A DNA stretch of 64,000 nt from Acanthococcus lagerstroemiae (GCA_031841125.1 CM063111.1:60759535-60823534), one strand, 5' to 3'; numbered from the stretch's first letter, positions 45,867 through 57,740 are shown. The notes: generated by a model from the letters alone, not told the origin. A program made the numbers and translations.

Positions 45867-46663
45867 ATATTCTATCAAAATTTATTGTCAGTGAAAAATC
45901 ACGCGTAAAAAAGGAAAAAGTTTTCCCCGTTAGAAAATATTAGAGTCATGTACGTTTTTCTTGCTGGCGTTATGATTTGAATCATGACTCATGAGAAAGA
46001 AAGTCTTGCCAAAATCCAGAACTCCTTCCTCATTCAAAAGAAAAAGTCATGGAAAAATAAAAAACAGACCTGGAAAACCTGAAAAAGTCATGGAAAATTA
46101 TTCTTGAAAAAAAAAATGGCAACCCTGTTAAAACTGCAAAAAACACAACTAGGCGTGAATTAAGTAGATGACATTTTAGCCGAAAATTTTTTTAGAGCTC
46201 CATTAAAAAAAAAAAAAAAAAAAAAAAAAAACAGTCGTCAAGTTTAAAAATTCATAATTTTGCCACCCTTAGAAAAACAGAGTGTCGCCACCTATTTTGT
46301 CTTTCTTTTTTCACCACATAGGTTATTATTATTTTGTTTTTGAAATTTTGAATGTTTCGAAAAAATTTGCAAATTGACCTTGCAAATTGAAAAAATGCGG
46401 AGATAGACGGGCAAAAGTTAAAACCATTCCTCCCTCCACTGGGTACGTCTTACTTTCAAAAGCAACACTTCGAATCCTTCCACAATGGTCAAAATATCTA
46501 CTGGGTTTGAGCGAAGTGACTTTCTTGCAATGGGAGGGGGGTTGAGACTTCATATTTTGCCAAGTGAGACATTTTCAAGATTACTGAACACAAAAAGAAG
46601 CTTCTTACTTTTTCTCATTTATCAAGCCCCCGAATTTCCAGTTGGTGCCTGATTGTGGACAAC
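45867..46663. other. No gene; poly-A tract
   Basis: A tract of more than 25 A (about 46206-46231) in AT-rich sequence. No other feature supported. Confidence 0.4.
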
Positions 46664-46838
46664 CAGGGACGTACCGATAAGGGGAGGAGGGGGAGTTTCC
46701 ACATGAGAACATTTTTATTCAGCAGTTGGGAAGATACTATTTCAGTCAGGCGGATTTGGAAAATTTAGGTGGAGTTGGGAAAACTCAACAAGTCAAAAGG
46801 CTTTTTATTTTTGCTTTGATACTTTGATACTCGGGAAT

Positions 46839-49342
46839 CAGGGGCGAAACTATAGGGGGTGTGAGGGATTGAGACACCCCTCCCCCAATAATTGGGCAGT
46901 CGGCTAATTTTGAGAGAGTTCATTTGAATTTTTCATTTTTCATGAATGTTTGTTTATTTATTTATTTTCTTCAATTAAGAAATATTTCGAATTAAAAAAA
47001 ATGTGCAAATTTTCAATTTTTAAAAGATTTTGTCGGCGAATTTTTAGTTTAAAAAAAATATTTGTCGGCAAATTTTTCTTCTCTACCTCCCCAAACTGAA
47101 AGTCAAATTTCGTTTCTGAAAATGGAGTACTCGGGAAGAGTAGTCAGTCAAAAGCCGAAGGTTTCAAGGTGAGTATCGAACGTTATCTGAAAGGTTGAAA
47201 CAAAGCTGAGATGTAGAAGATATTTCAAAAATCTGAAAATCTGTAGCAAACGTTGAATTTCGAATTTCAGTGACTATTCCGTTCTTACTAAATTCTCTGT
47301 TTGACCTAGAGCCTAAAATTCAAGAAAGTTGAACATTTTATTAAAATCTAAAAGCAGGCCCGTAGCCAGCCATGACAGCCATCTGTGATAGGTGGTGCTG
47401 ACTGTTTATTAGAGGGGGGGGGGCTTGAGGATACACATAGTATATAATGTGAAGAGTTCTACGAGGTAGTGGTATAGCCAGGGGGACAAAGGGGGCGAAC
47501 GCCCACCAAGGCACCTGAAATTGAATGTAAAATATGCAGAAATGAGCAATTTTTTGCTCTGAAACACGTTTTTTCGAAAAAATTTTGCTCGAGTAGTAAT
47601 TTTATCTTCATTTTGGTACAATATTCCTCTAATATCGGCGATTTTTAAAAAAGTCTTCAATTTTCGACTTTGTCTCCCTTGAAAATCTTACTTTGCCCCC
47701 CCCCCCCCCGACAATCCTGGCTACGCCACTGACTGAATTCGGTCTCAAAATTCATAATCAAAACTGGTGATTCAACTTACCGACAACCCATTGAAAAAAA
47801 AAAGAGTTGATCGCGTGAAAACAAATTAACACTTGGAACGATCACATTTTCGAACTTTTGGAAGTAAAAAAACTCTGTTTCTGTGGACTTGTCAAGTTAT
47901 CAGTTCTCAAACAGCCATTCAGGCATTTAGCCATTAATATTCAATGTGAACTGGATCGCGAGCCTACCATACTGGGTTTGTGAATATTGTAATGTGACAC
48001 AAGAAAAAAGCCTGTGTGTCTTGAAACTGCTGGACGGACACTCGGGACTCGGGTCCTTTTCTTGTGACACGTCACATATAAAGAACGACAAACATACGAT
48101 TCTTCTATCTTTCAAAGTAAAATCAGTGTTGATAAGTTTGTAAACATTAAAATATAGGGGAACGAAAAGTCTTCAACAAAATTATAGCGAGAAAAATAGA
48201 AGGAATTCGTTATTTTTACTCACGAAATTTTGCCAAGGGAGCTCTGGCAAACGTTAGGGGGTGCTCAGTACCTCCTAGCACCACTCGGGCTAGGGGCCTG
48301 GCGTAATGATGATTTTTTTAAATGGTGGCATCTCTGCCTAAGGGGGGCTCAAGATACCTTTAGAGGGGGCTCAGCCCCAGCTTGTCCCCATAGCTACGGG
48401 GCTGTCTAAAAGTTGAAAGCTAAACACTTATTTTCCAATGTTACAAGCTGAATCCGATACCAAATGTTTTGGTCCTGGTGAATCTAGTAGAGAAATTTAA
48501 TCTGGAACAAAAGTCAAAACTCCGTGTTTTTCCCATAAGAACAAAAGGGAACTTGTGGAACGAATTCCCCTAAATGCGATCGACCTGAAACTTTGTAGAT
48601 TTTTTTTTTATTGATTTCATTGGAACCAATGGATAAATAACAACCACCTTAATGTATAAAGGAAGTTGTGTGTTCCTCTCAAGTATTCCTAATATCCTTC
48701 CAGCTTACCCTCCAGACTAGGGTATGTGAGTTCTTGGGGGATAAGGTTCCAATCTGTATTTGCAGAGACGAAACTATGGAGGGGGTCGGGGTGAAAAAAC
48801 CAATAATTTGACAGTCGGCAAATTTTGAAATTGTTCATTTGAATTTTTAAATCCTTGAAGTCTCAGAGAAGTTTGAAAGAGTGCTAAAAGTTTTACATAA
48901 GTTGGAAGAGGAGGTCTTAATGGGTCAAAAAAGTCTTATTATTATAGTATTAAATGAATCCAAGAAACTTCTCAGATGGTGTATGACTGTATGTTTGCAT
49001 AAGGGCTGAGGAAGGAGAATGTCTCAAGCGGCTCACTATAGAAAAGGCGCTTCAAAATTAAAATAAAAAGAGGAACGACGGAAGGAAGAAAAATAAAGAG
49101 TAAAAAAAAGGCAGACTTTTTTGAAGGTACAAGGACGTTCTCAAAAATCAGTCCCCAGGCGCATATTTTTTTTCTGTTTTATTTTTTATTATTTCAATTA
49201 AGAAATATTTTTATTGAAAAATCAGCAAATTTTCAAAACTTTAAAATGTTTTGTCGGCGAATTATTAGTTTTCAAAAAATATTTGTCAGCAAATTTTCCT
49301 TTTCCACACCCACCCCAAACTGAAAGTCAAGTTTCACCTCTG
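46839..49342. mobile_element. hAT-like family C element(s) inside family B
   Basis: Left end CAGGGGCGAAACTATAGG and right end GTTTCACCTCTG, flanked by the exact 8-bp duplication TCGGGAAT (46831-46838, 49343-49350), which also reads as the missing family B sequence. Two family C units are present (46839 to about 47117, and about 48766-49342), each ending in CAAACTGAAAGTCAA(G/A)TTTC, separated by family D (47355-48404) and unassigned sequence. The second unit carries an insertion of unknown origin (about 48857-49175). Non-coding. Confidence 0.82.
47355..48404 (+). mobile_element. hAT-like family D, copy 2
   Basis: Left end CAGGCCCGTAGCCAGCCAT, right end CATAGCTACGGGGCTG, flanked by the exact 8-bp duplication TCTAAAAG (47347-47354, 48405-48412). 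About 1050 bp, longer than copy 1 (22209) because of extra interior sequence, including a probable element E (about 47467-47735) with ends TAGTGGTATAGCCAGG and CCTGGCTACGCCACTG. No intact open frame. Confidence 0.9.
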
Positions 49343-49425
49343 TCGGGAATTTTAAGTTGAATCGGTTAGAGACTTTCACCCTCCTCCCTCCAGGAAAAAC
49401 TCTTTGGTACGTCCCTGTGGACGAG

Positions 49426-49590
49426 CTTTTAGTCCCTTTTGAAGTCTGAAAGCAAAAATACTACATTCGTTTCTAATTTTGACCACTGCAACTGCGAGAT
49501 TTTCAAATTATTCTTGTATCTACTCATTAAGTTACTAATAGTGAGGGTAAGAAAATGATCTAAGAGGAGGGAGTGGATCATTTGGTGGAG
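49426..49590. other. No gene recognised
   Basis: Short AT-rich spacer between the family B right end and the LINE tail. Confidence 0.4.
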
Positions 49591-49797
49591 TATATGGCGA
49601 TGCACACATGTCAAAATGGCTTCCCATACATCGCACCCCTACCTAGCCTCGGAAATTACCCTTTCGAGTATTAGAGGCGACGCTTTAAGGCTGGCCCAGG
49701 CCTCCACCTTACCTCTCTCTGACGGATTCGCGCTGTTCTGCTAGGGCCACTATGGGACACCTTGGTACTGACCGAGGAGCGAGGAAATGTTCATCCA
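49591..49797 (-). mobile_element. Orphan 3' tail of the R1-clade LINE
   Basis: The reverse complement aligns with 31130-31335 of LINE copy 2: CCTCGGTCAGTA, CATAGTGGCCCTAG, TACTCGAAAGGGTAATTTCC, GGGGTGCGATGT and the end GTGTGCATCGCCATATA. About 200 bases, non-coding. Confidence 0.8.
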
Positions 49798-51404
49798 CGG
49801 CGGGGGTAGGGGAAGAGTGAATAAAACTACAACTATTCTTACGTATTATGAATTTTCGTTCGCGGTATGGCTCCTCGGATTAGACACTGGTTCTGTACGT
49901 CAGAATTACGACTATGGGACAATAAAAACTTACGTTCTAGGTCTCACACCGCTCATCTAGTTTCCATCTCGATGTTTAACGTCCCTATTGTTTTTATTAA
50001 TATACGCTTTTTAAAATGCGGGACAAGACGTTTTCTTTCCCACCCTCTGGCACAGGGTACACGAGCCTCAGGTCTCGATTCTTCCAAGCAGATAATATCC
50101 CTCGACTGGTGAGAACAAGAAGCTCGAAAAAGGTCTCGGTTGAGGACGTAAAATGTTAACTGTCGTCGTGTCTTCTTGATATAATTTACCGAAAGATGTA
50201 AACAACGATAGGAGCACAGAGAAGCCATTTTATGGACTTTTTATTCTCGTTGTTTCTCTCGTATCAGTTACTGCTACTATATTTCATCACTCGCTGTATA
50301 GAAGATATGTAAGAAAAAATCATTCATTCGTTATCGTTAACCATATTGGTCGGATGAAAAGCAAACTGTATATTATTTGAGGATGAAACAGATAATACAG
50401 TTCTAATCGATTTCATTTTCTTGATAATTATGCGATATCGAGCACCTTTACCACCGGCTTATATAAACGAAACCGGTTATAACCGGAATTTTCTTCCATA
50501 GGGGTCAGTTATTCGACCCAGTGTATCCAAAGAAAATTATAAACGTATCATTGAGCTTGATTTCGGGAAAACACCGCGTTGCTTTAAAAATAGAAACAGG
50601 TGATCGATTACAAATTTTGTGCAATTTTTTCTTCATCTAGTTCGATGTTCAGGACGTTCAGGTCTAGACTGCGTGACCACTGCGAAGACGAACAAACTGC
50701 AGGACACACTGTAGGTTCAAGAAAATCGGAAACCTCAAAGTGTCTTTCAATTCTGATTCTATCTAATCGGGAGCACGCGTGTAATGGCGCGTGAAGTTAA
50801 GCAATCCAGTGACCTATTAGAAGACTCGAGAAACGGAGAAAGAATCCAGACTGGTATAAAAAATATTCAATTTCTTTCGTTTTTCGAATTGATCCAGCCA
50901 TCGAATTCAAATTATTTTTTCTTGCATTTCAATATTCAGTAGCGAGACAAAACAGAAAACTAACAAAGAACAGTTATTTCCAGAAACCCGGAGCCACGGC
51001 AGAAAATTTTTGAAACAGTGAAACAAACCGTGTCGGGACAGCAAAAAAAGACATTTCTTATTTTCGCAGAAATTGCTTGGAAAAAAAAAATTAGCGGGGT
51101 TTATGAGGGAGTAGGTTAGGTCATCCCTTTGTATGCCCCTTGGCAAACGACTGACTGAACACGGCAGAGGGCGGACCTCCTCTATGTCTCCCCCAAAAAA
51201 AGGTTTCACTGAGACCGCTGAACTTTCCTGTTTAACAAATAATAATAAGTTGAAACAATGTATTATTGTTTGTCGGGGGGAAGGATACCGGGGTGTCAGA
51301 GGCTCTTTTCAGCGGGGACCTACTCAGCAAATGTCCCAATGTCCGCCTTCTGCCCTGTCTAGTCTGGCACCGCCTGCTGGTCTTTATACTTTTTACTTAC
51401 AAAG
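49798..51404. other. No firm gene
   Basis: 49850-50250 is CpG-richer. A block at about 50639-50710 after TTTCTTCATCTAG and before CACACT|GTAGGT reads MFRTFRSRLRDHCEDEQTAG and has exon-like borders, but nothing around it supports a gene. Confidence 0.25.
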
Positions 51405-52105
51405 AGTTCCTGTGTGGCCAAGTCGTAAAGTGCCCGCTTCGCAATCCTTGCATCTCGAGTTCGAGTCTCACCAATACCGAAAAGATTTTTCTAATTTCGT
51501 TCTCAATCCAAGCCCTGGAATCCGCCCTTTCGAGCATTACCTCGTAAACGCCGGGGAGCATGTTAGGACTGTCTTAGCCCTCTTCTCTTCTTTCCGAAAA
51601 ACCGGCCTAGGTTGAAATGTAGCGAGTTGCTGCGTGGGCTTGAACCCGGGACCTGCGGATTCCGAGACCAGCGCGCTATCCACTCGGTCAACCAGACTCC
51701 AATACCGGAAAGCTAGTGGTACTCGAATACCCCCACTAACATCCTAGCGAACACATCGACCACAGTATCAATCGAGGTGGAAACCTAGCGCGTCCTGTAA
51801 CCCACGCAGGTTCGAACGAATGAGACATCACAACCGCGGGACGAGTTACTACCAGATCAGAAAGATTGATACTGTACATGTGCACGTCGTGGACAGCTTA
51901 CTCAGCGTTGTGAAACACGTGGGACTAGTAAGCGAACTGCGGATGCAAAATTTTCAGCGAATGAAGAAAGGCTCTAACTCCGCAAAACCGTGGGGAAAGC
52001 AACGGCAAACTACCTCGACTAACCTGCCCAGGAGAGTCGCGCGTCAGAAACGGCGACTGTCAATGTCTGGTATCGGATAGGGCGCCTGAAGAAGAAGAAA
52101 ATATG
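51405..52105 (+). repeat. SINE-B, copy interrupted by SINE-A
   Basis: The tRNA-like head (51405-51472) has GTGTGGCCAAGTCGTAAAGT and CTCGAGTTCGAGTCTCACC; the body resumes at 51701 after SINE-A and includes ACCCCCACTAACATCCTAGC, GTTGTGAAACACGTGG, CGTGGGGAAAGCAACGGCAA and a tail GTATCGGATAGGGCGCCTGA followed by AGAAGAAGAAAA. The same family occurs at 31420-31700, 52650-52725 and 55645-56575. Confidence 0.85.
51485..51700 (-). repeat. SINE-A, full copy 3, inside SINE-B
   Basis: 216 bp. Head (minus) GGAGTCTGGTTGACCGAGTG, B-box GGGTTCAAGCCCACGC, tail motif TGCTCGAAAGGGCGGATTCC. Flanked by the 12-bp duplication AATACCG(A/G)AAAG (51473-51484, 51701-51712), which interrupts SINE-B. Confidence 0.93.
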
Positions 52106-52649
52106 GGCATCATTCTTCCGGGAGAATGACAGTGTACCAGATACTTTGGTAGTGCAATTTTTCATCCCAAATATACAGCAGACCTGAGTAAAAAGTTACC
52201 CTTTGTCCAGTGCCTACGTTTACTGATAAGGAGAGCGAGGGTCGAGGGTCGTCCACTTTCTCCATATTAAGTCGGAGTGTCTGGATTCGTTCTCATTTCG
52301 CCACATTATTTTTGTTACCGAAAAGAAGATACGGATGTTTTCGAAACTTGGTCAGATAATTGGAAGAGGCACTTCTAATTTTTTTGAAAAAGTTGGGCTT
52401 TGAGACGTACGGGACAACCCACGGAGTTGAAACGTGGTACACCGATGTATATTTGGCGAGTAGGTAAATGATACAGTCGCCGTACAATTGAATTGAACGG
52501 TATAAAAGTGTTCTCGAGAATTTGTGTTTATTCTCACTGACGTAGTTTAAAAAGATACATGAACTTCGATTTTCTTAGCCCTTTGATTTCGAATACTACG
52601 TTAGATTCTTGATTTAAATAATATTTTGGGCCAATTTTATCGCAGCCTT
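52106..52649. other. No gene recognised
   Basis: AT-rich sequence; short open frames on the minus strand are unsupported. Confidence 0.3.
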
Positions 52650-52725
52650 GTCCCGGAAAGCCGCCCGTCAGAAAGCACGATTGATAACGTCCGGTATCGG
52701 ATACGACACCTGAAGAAGAAGAACT
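52650..52725 (+). repeat. SINE-B 3' end fragment
   Basis: Matches the SINE-B tail: GCCCGTCAGAAAGCACGATT, CGTCCGGTATCGGATACGAC and ACCTGAAGAAGAAGAA. Probably a 5'-truncated insertion. Confidence 0.8.
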
Positions 52726-54025
52726 TACAAAGCCTGGACTCAGAACATTCAGGATTTACGAATTCTTAGGAAGAACTTTTTTGCCAACCTAAATTTCTTC
52801 ACCATCTTCTCTCCGGAAAAGTTGCCGTTCCAATGTCAAAAAGTGAAAAATAAATGATCTTCACCGATATTTTCCAAATGTTTACTTAAGGCAAAACTTT
52901 GTTTGATTGAAGGAAGTTTCATGCCTGATGCGAAGTCGAGAATGTTTGATGAATTTATGCTCGAGCACTGTAAGTTAACAGCAGATTCGTACCCCTGGGG
53001 TGATGAGCAGAATAAGTAGGGATAACATCCTGTGAGTTGACGATTGTTCCTCTCTTGAAAAATTGTATTTTAAATTGTGAATGAAAATTTGAAAGCAAAT
53101 ATCAAAAATCTAGTTCTATTGCTTACAAACAAAAATTAGAAGAAAATATGAGATGGGGGAAGTAAGGGAAAAAACTAAAATTGGAAATTAATTTTGTGCC
53201 GATGAATCAAATTTTGGTAAAAGTGTAAAGCAAAGATTCTCGTAAATATTTTTCTTCACTTAGTCAATCAAAATCAGGGTAAACCCTTTTATATTTGTTT
53301 GTGAACTAAAACGAAGGAATAGGGGAGAAACTGGTAGTATTAAAATTTTTTTTGATATTTTTTATGGAGGGAGGGGGGGAGGAGGAAAGGGAAAATCCGA
53401 TGTAAGTTGGAAACTGTAATATAAAAAATTCAAATCCGGTTTTCTGTCTTACTTTTTTTCTATCTTCTGTTTCTTTCTGTTTTCACTTAGTTTGTTTGAG
53501 GTTTTACTTTATTTTTCCGCCATTCTTTATTTCTTGCTTTCATACTTTCTTTCCGTTTTACTTTCTTTCTTTATTTGTTTCTTACTTACTTACTTACTTT
53601 CTTCCTTTTCTTGTATTTCTCAATCCCCATCAAAATTTCGAGATTGTTTTTCCCATTTTAACTGATTTGAAAAAAATTATGTATTTGTATTGACTTAATG
53701 ACACCCAGAGGGTGGGATATATCAAAATTTCCTCAATATTTCATGAAAATATCAATTGGATGGCACTATTTCTTTTTCTAGTTTCATGTTATGGAAAATT
53801 AAAAGAATTCTCGTTCATATCGGAGAGAATTGATGGGTGGTAGTAGGGGTGGAGGTATAATTATACGTAATTTTTTCACACTATTTTGAATGCGTTCTAA
53901 ATCTGCGGGAAGAGTGACTAACTAAAATGAAATCAGAAAGGGGGAGAGTGTGGTAATTAGACTTTTCAGCAAAGGAAGAAGGTAACAATCAATTTTCTCT
54001 CTTGATAGGGAGCAAACCGAGTTGC
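52726..54025. repeat. AT-rich sequence with a pyrimidine-rich tract
   Basis: About 53440-53620 is almost pure T/C with TTTC, TTAC and CTTT repeats (including four TTAC in a row near 53584), so the open frame 53496-53693 is low-complexity. The remainder shows no gene; purine-rich patch at about 53365-53395. Confidence 0.5.
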
Positions 54026-54355
54026 TATTGGGATTTAAGCTTAGAGTTTCAAGTGTTGGAAGCCCTGTATGTGCAATGTGCATGGGTGATTACGTATGAT
54101 TTACCGTAAGCGTGTAGCCAACTTCAACTATCATTAAGACGATTAGAAATCCACTTTCAAAGAAAATATGTCCTAAATTTAACTGCATCATCACCAAAAA
54201 ATTAAATTATAATCAGTTCTACTGGTAGAATAAGTTTTACTCGTTTTTTCACCCCCCTGAAGATAGTAGTTTTTCTATTTCTCATTCATTTTCACCCGCT
54301 AAACCCCGCACAGGTAATCTTGTAGCGCACTTGAGTACAGGTTTAAATCCCAGTG
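54026..54355 (+). mobile_element. MITE family M, copy 3
   Basis: Begins TATTGGGATTTAAGCTTAGA and ends GTTTAAATCCCAGTG. Same family and length as 18412-18767; the upstream TTGCT is shared with that copy. Non-coding. Confidence 0.88.
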
Positions 54356-54904
54356 GGGCATTTCTCCAACTTGTAGTAACACTTTGTTGACAGCTTTCCG
54401 AAGATTTATTCGCCGGTTTCGGGAAGTGGCCACCAGTAGCAACGTTTGAAAAGCAAGGGCTGGGTTTTTCTTGCTTGTTTGAACATTTTTCATTTTTGCA
54501 AAACCTCCCCTTCCGAGAAGTCATTTTGGTAAGTAGTAAGTTTCTGTTCACTGTTCAGCAGTGGCGTTGCAAAGAAAGGGAAAGGCGGTGATACCCCCCC
54601 TCCCTTCCCATACAAATTTTAGGCATTTTCCGGCAAATTTGACCATTTAGTCAACATTTTGGACCATTCGTCGGCACAAGAAAATTGCTAAATTTTGTTT
54701 TGCTTGCTTCGATTGTTGTATGAAAAATATTTATATCATCGAGTCATAATTTTTTGTTACCAATAGGTTTTCGTTTCGTTTCAGGCCTTTAGCTGGCATT
54801 TTAGACATCAGTAGTCGTTGATAGTTCAGAAAATTAGATCGGAAAAGAGTTCAAATCGGGAAAAATTGGAGACAAAGGTTGTTGTGTTCCCCTCACTTGG
54901 TGCC
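54356..54904. other. No gene; one hAT-like end
   Basis: CAGTGGCGTTGCAAAGAAAG at about 54560 resembles the left end of element type E (CAGTGGCGTAGCCAGG), followed by a C tract; no matching right end found. Confidence 0.4.
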
Positions 54905-55092
54905 GCGTATATGGCGATGCACGCATGCCAAAGCGACTCCCCAGACACCGCATCACTGGCCCTGGACATTAGCCTTTCGAGTATCGCATAAGTGACCAGA
55001 GGGACGCATTGGGGCTAGCCTAAGCCCCCTTTCGCCCATCCGCTTCGGATTCGCGGGAACATCCTACTGACTGAGTCAACGCTCAGCCAGCA
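54905..55092 (-). mobile_element. Orphan 3' tail of the R1-clade LINE
   Basis: The reverse complement aligns with 31140-31340: GTCAGTAGGATGTTCCCGCG, GCGTCCCTCTGGTCACTTAT, GCGATACTCGAAAGGCTAAT, GATGCGGTGTCTGGGGAG and the end GGCATGCGTGCATCGCCATA. Non-coding. Confidence 0.83.
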
Positions 55093-55169
55093 TTAACTTG
55101 GAATTTGGGTGCACCACAGACGGACGCACTACCTTCCCAAAATATGTTCCCCAATGTAGTTTCAAAATA

Positions 55170-55330
55170 CTTTGAAAGTTCACCGCCCCCAGACCCCTGG
55201 CACCCAATGGTGGGTTGTAACGTCTCAAAAATTTCCGTTTTTCTCATTTGTCTCGAAAAATACGCTACTTAGACCTAAATATCAAGAAATAGAAATTCTT
55301 CCTTATAAAATTTCCTGTGATTTGTTACCA
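55170..55330 (+). repeat. Repeat family F, copy 1
   Basis: Pairs in inverted orientation with 57595-57740: CACCGCCCCCAGACCCCTGG, AACGTCTCAAAAATTTCCGT, AATACGCTACTTA and TATAAAATTTCCTGT. Ends not determined; both copies start near a TTCACC/GGTGAA sequence. Confidence 0.65.
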
Positions 55331-55644
55331 CATTTAACCTCTATAACCTCATAGCTACGAAATGGAGAAGGAAGAAAGTTAGAAATTTCCTTTCTTTAGT
55401 ATTTACGTTAAAATGTGGTTCCAGTGTACTGTTACTATTTACCACCATGCGAAAAGAAGTACACTCTATTTATTCTGCCAGTATGAAAATAAGAAGAGGA
55501 ACTGTAGGGGAGAGTCGTGTACGATTGGACCGAAAATCGATTTTTGTCTCTGGCACCTGGACCAAGTGAGCTAGGAAGGTGAAACTTCGACCTCAAGATA
55601 CTTTGGTTCTTTACTAAGAAAAGGGCCCTTCATTAAAAAAATCA
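55331..55644. other. No gene recognised
   Basis: AT-rich spacer. Confidence 0.3.
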
Positions 55645-56575
55645 GGTGCCGTACCCGTTGCCGGATATTGGCGATCGCGGTTTCTGACGCGCGACTTTCC
55701 TGGGGGGGGGGGGGTAGTTTGCCGTTGCTTTCCCCACCACGGTTTGTTGCATTAGAGTTTTCCTTCTCTATGCCAAAGAGTGTGCAGCCGCAGTTCGTTT
55801 ACTAGCCACGTGTTTGCAAAACGTTGAGTAAGCTGGCCACGACGTACACACGTGCGCCTACCAGTATCAGTCTTTTTAGGTCTGGTGGTGACACGCCCTG
55901 CGATTGTAGTGCCCTGTTCGTTTGAACTGGCGGGGGTTACAGGACACGTCATCTTTCCACCTTGATTGATACTGTTGTCGCTGTGTTCGCTAGGATGTTA
56001 GCGGGGGTGTAGGTAATGACACATGACGTCGCCAGAACGCTCGGAATCAATATTGTGAGAAAGAACCAAAATGAAATACATGTAGTCTAATGGGAAGTTA
56101 ACGAATTTTTCCACTTATGTCGAAATTTCTCGAAAATAAGGGGAATTACGTGACAAATGATGAGAATGAAATTTATAGGAAACGGTATTTCCATTTTTAT
56201 AAAGCAACTTCCGTATAATTTCGAATATTCTCTCACGAATTATTACAATTTGAAAATTGACTATACTAGTAAGTAGCTCAATATTTTGAATTATGTACTT
56301 CAGTTTTACATTATTTCTAATTAAATTTAATAATAATAGTAAACTTTACAACACCAATTGCCAAAAACGCGGTTTAACTTGAAAAACACGCAAAATTATT
56401 CCAGTCATTTTTATCAATTTTATCAAACTCGGGGGCGAAATATGTAAACAAAGCCAATGTGCCATTCCCCTATTTGAATAGCACTAGCTTTCCGGCGTTG
56501 GTGGGTTTCGAACCCGAGACGCAAGGATTGCGAGTCGGGCATACGTGAACCACTCGGCCACATAGCGACACTCAT
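55645..56575 (-). repeat. SINE-B, copy split by unidentified insertion
   Basis: The tRNA-like head on the minus strand (56570-56497) contains TGTGGCCGAGTGGTTCACG and CTCGGGTTCGAAACCCACC; the body (56025-55645) contains CCCCCGCTAACATCCTAGCG, AAACACGTGGCTAGTAAACG and AACTGCGGCTGCACACTC. About 450 AT-rich bases (roughly 56030-56480) separate head and body and are absent from the other copy. A run of about 12 G is present at 55701-55713. Confidence 0.78.
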
Positions 56576-57594
56576 ATTTCATGCCTTGTCACAAATTTGA
56601 TTTAAAAAAAAACAAAAAAAACTTTTTGTCCCAAGGTACTTTGACATATGTACATGGGAAATGGGGTTAGTACTATGGGACATATGGGGGGGGGGGAAGT
56701 GAAATTGCTGTATAACATATAAATGTTGGAAAATTATTCTGAGAACGACAGATATCCTCGGCGCATAGAGTAGTTTTTTATGATCGAAATAATATCTTCG
56801 TCTTTGATGTCCATCTCGTGGATAACATTCGTGAAATGCAACGAGTTTTTATTCGACATTTGGCGTAAAAATGAACATTTTATGTGAATTTACCGGCAAA
56901 CATGCGGCAGAACATGATTAGAACACTTTTTTAGCTTTTTTATCAACTGGAAAAATTCCCGCGGTACACGGAGTACCCCTCCCCCCCCCCAAAAAAAAAA
57001 GAAAAAAAAGAAGCAAGACCTCGAAATTTTGACAAAAATTGAATATGTCTTTACAGAAACATTCCAATACAATTCAATTCGCATAAAAAACAAAATATTA
57101 AGTCAACGTTTACTACCTTCAAAGGCACTCGCCTTTTTCGAAAAACAAAAAATTGATTTTTTTTTAATGCGACAAAATGAAAAGTTAGTTCCGAATTTTG
57201 TTCTACTTGGTAGGTAAGTTCCATGCGCCCTACTTCAAAGACAAAAAGGTGATGGTTTTGTCAAATATGACGTTTGAGTCGAAAGTCCTATAGTACATTG
57301 GGTCTTGACGCACCAGTAGCGTATCTAGGATGAAATCATGGAGGGGGTTTGACTTTTAATTTTGAAAATATTCCTTTTTAAAAAAACAAAAAAAAACAAT
57401 ACGTCAAATGAGCATATTTTTGATATTTTTAGAGCTTTTTTGGCCATGAAGGGGTCCTTAATTTTGAGAGTATTCCTTTAAAAAAAATAAATAAAAATAA
57501 AAAAGTGTGACATTCCATTATGTCCGAAGGAATTTACACGACTTTTTTTTTGCTTTTTAATGAAGCAGTAGGGTAAGATGGGTCACACTCGATA
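56576..57594. other. No gene; hAT-like end and poly-G/C
   Basis: G run at about 56687 and C run at about 56980, A-rich stretches, and CACCAGTAGCGTATCTAGGA (about 57311), which resembles a type E terminus. No coding exon. Confidence 0.3.
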
Positions 57595-57740
57595 TCAAAT
57601 AACAGGAAATTTTATAAAGAAGAATTTTTGTGAGTTGATGCTTTCGCTTAAGTATCGTATTTTTCAAGAAAAACGAAAATTTTTGAGACGTTGTGGCCCC
57701 CGGTGGGATGCTAGGGGTCTGGGGTGGTGAACTCTCAGGG
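57595..57740 (-). repeat. Repeat family F, copy 2
   Basis: Inverse of 55170-55330, including AACAGGAAATTTTATA, AAATTTTTGAGACGTTGTGG and GGGATGCTAGGGGTCTGGGG. Confidence 0.65.

Larger units (their letters stand above)
46664..49417 (+). mobile_element. hAT-like family B copy 4, split by nested insertions
   Basis: Left end CAGGGACGTACCGAT, right end TTTGGTACGTCCCTG; flanks TGGACAAC (46656-46663) and TGGACGAG (49418-49425) are an 8-bp duplication with two changes. Element sequence occupies only 46664-46838 and about 49351-49417; the rest is inserted DNA (see 46839-49342). The interior words CAACAAGTCAAAAGGCTTTT and CTTTGATACTCGGGAAT agree with the other family B copies. Confidence 0.88.

Noticed and set aside
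53496..53693. Hydrophobic 65-codon frame (possible membrane peptide)
   Set aside because: Lies in a T/C-only low-complexity tract, which encodes Phe/Leu/Ser by composition.
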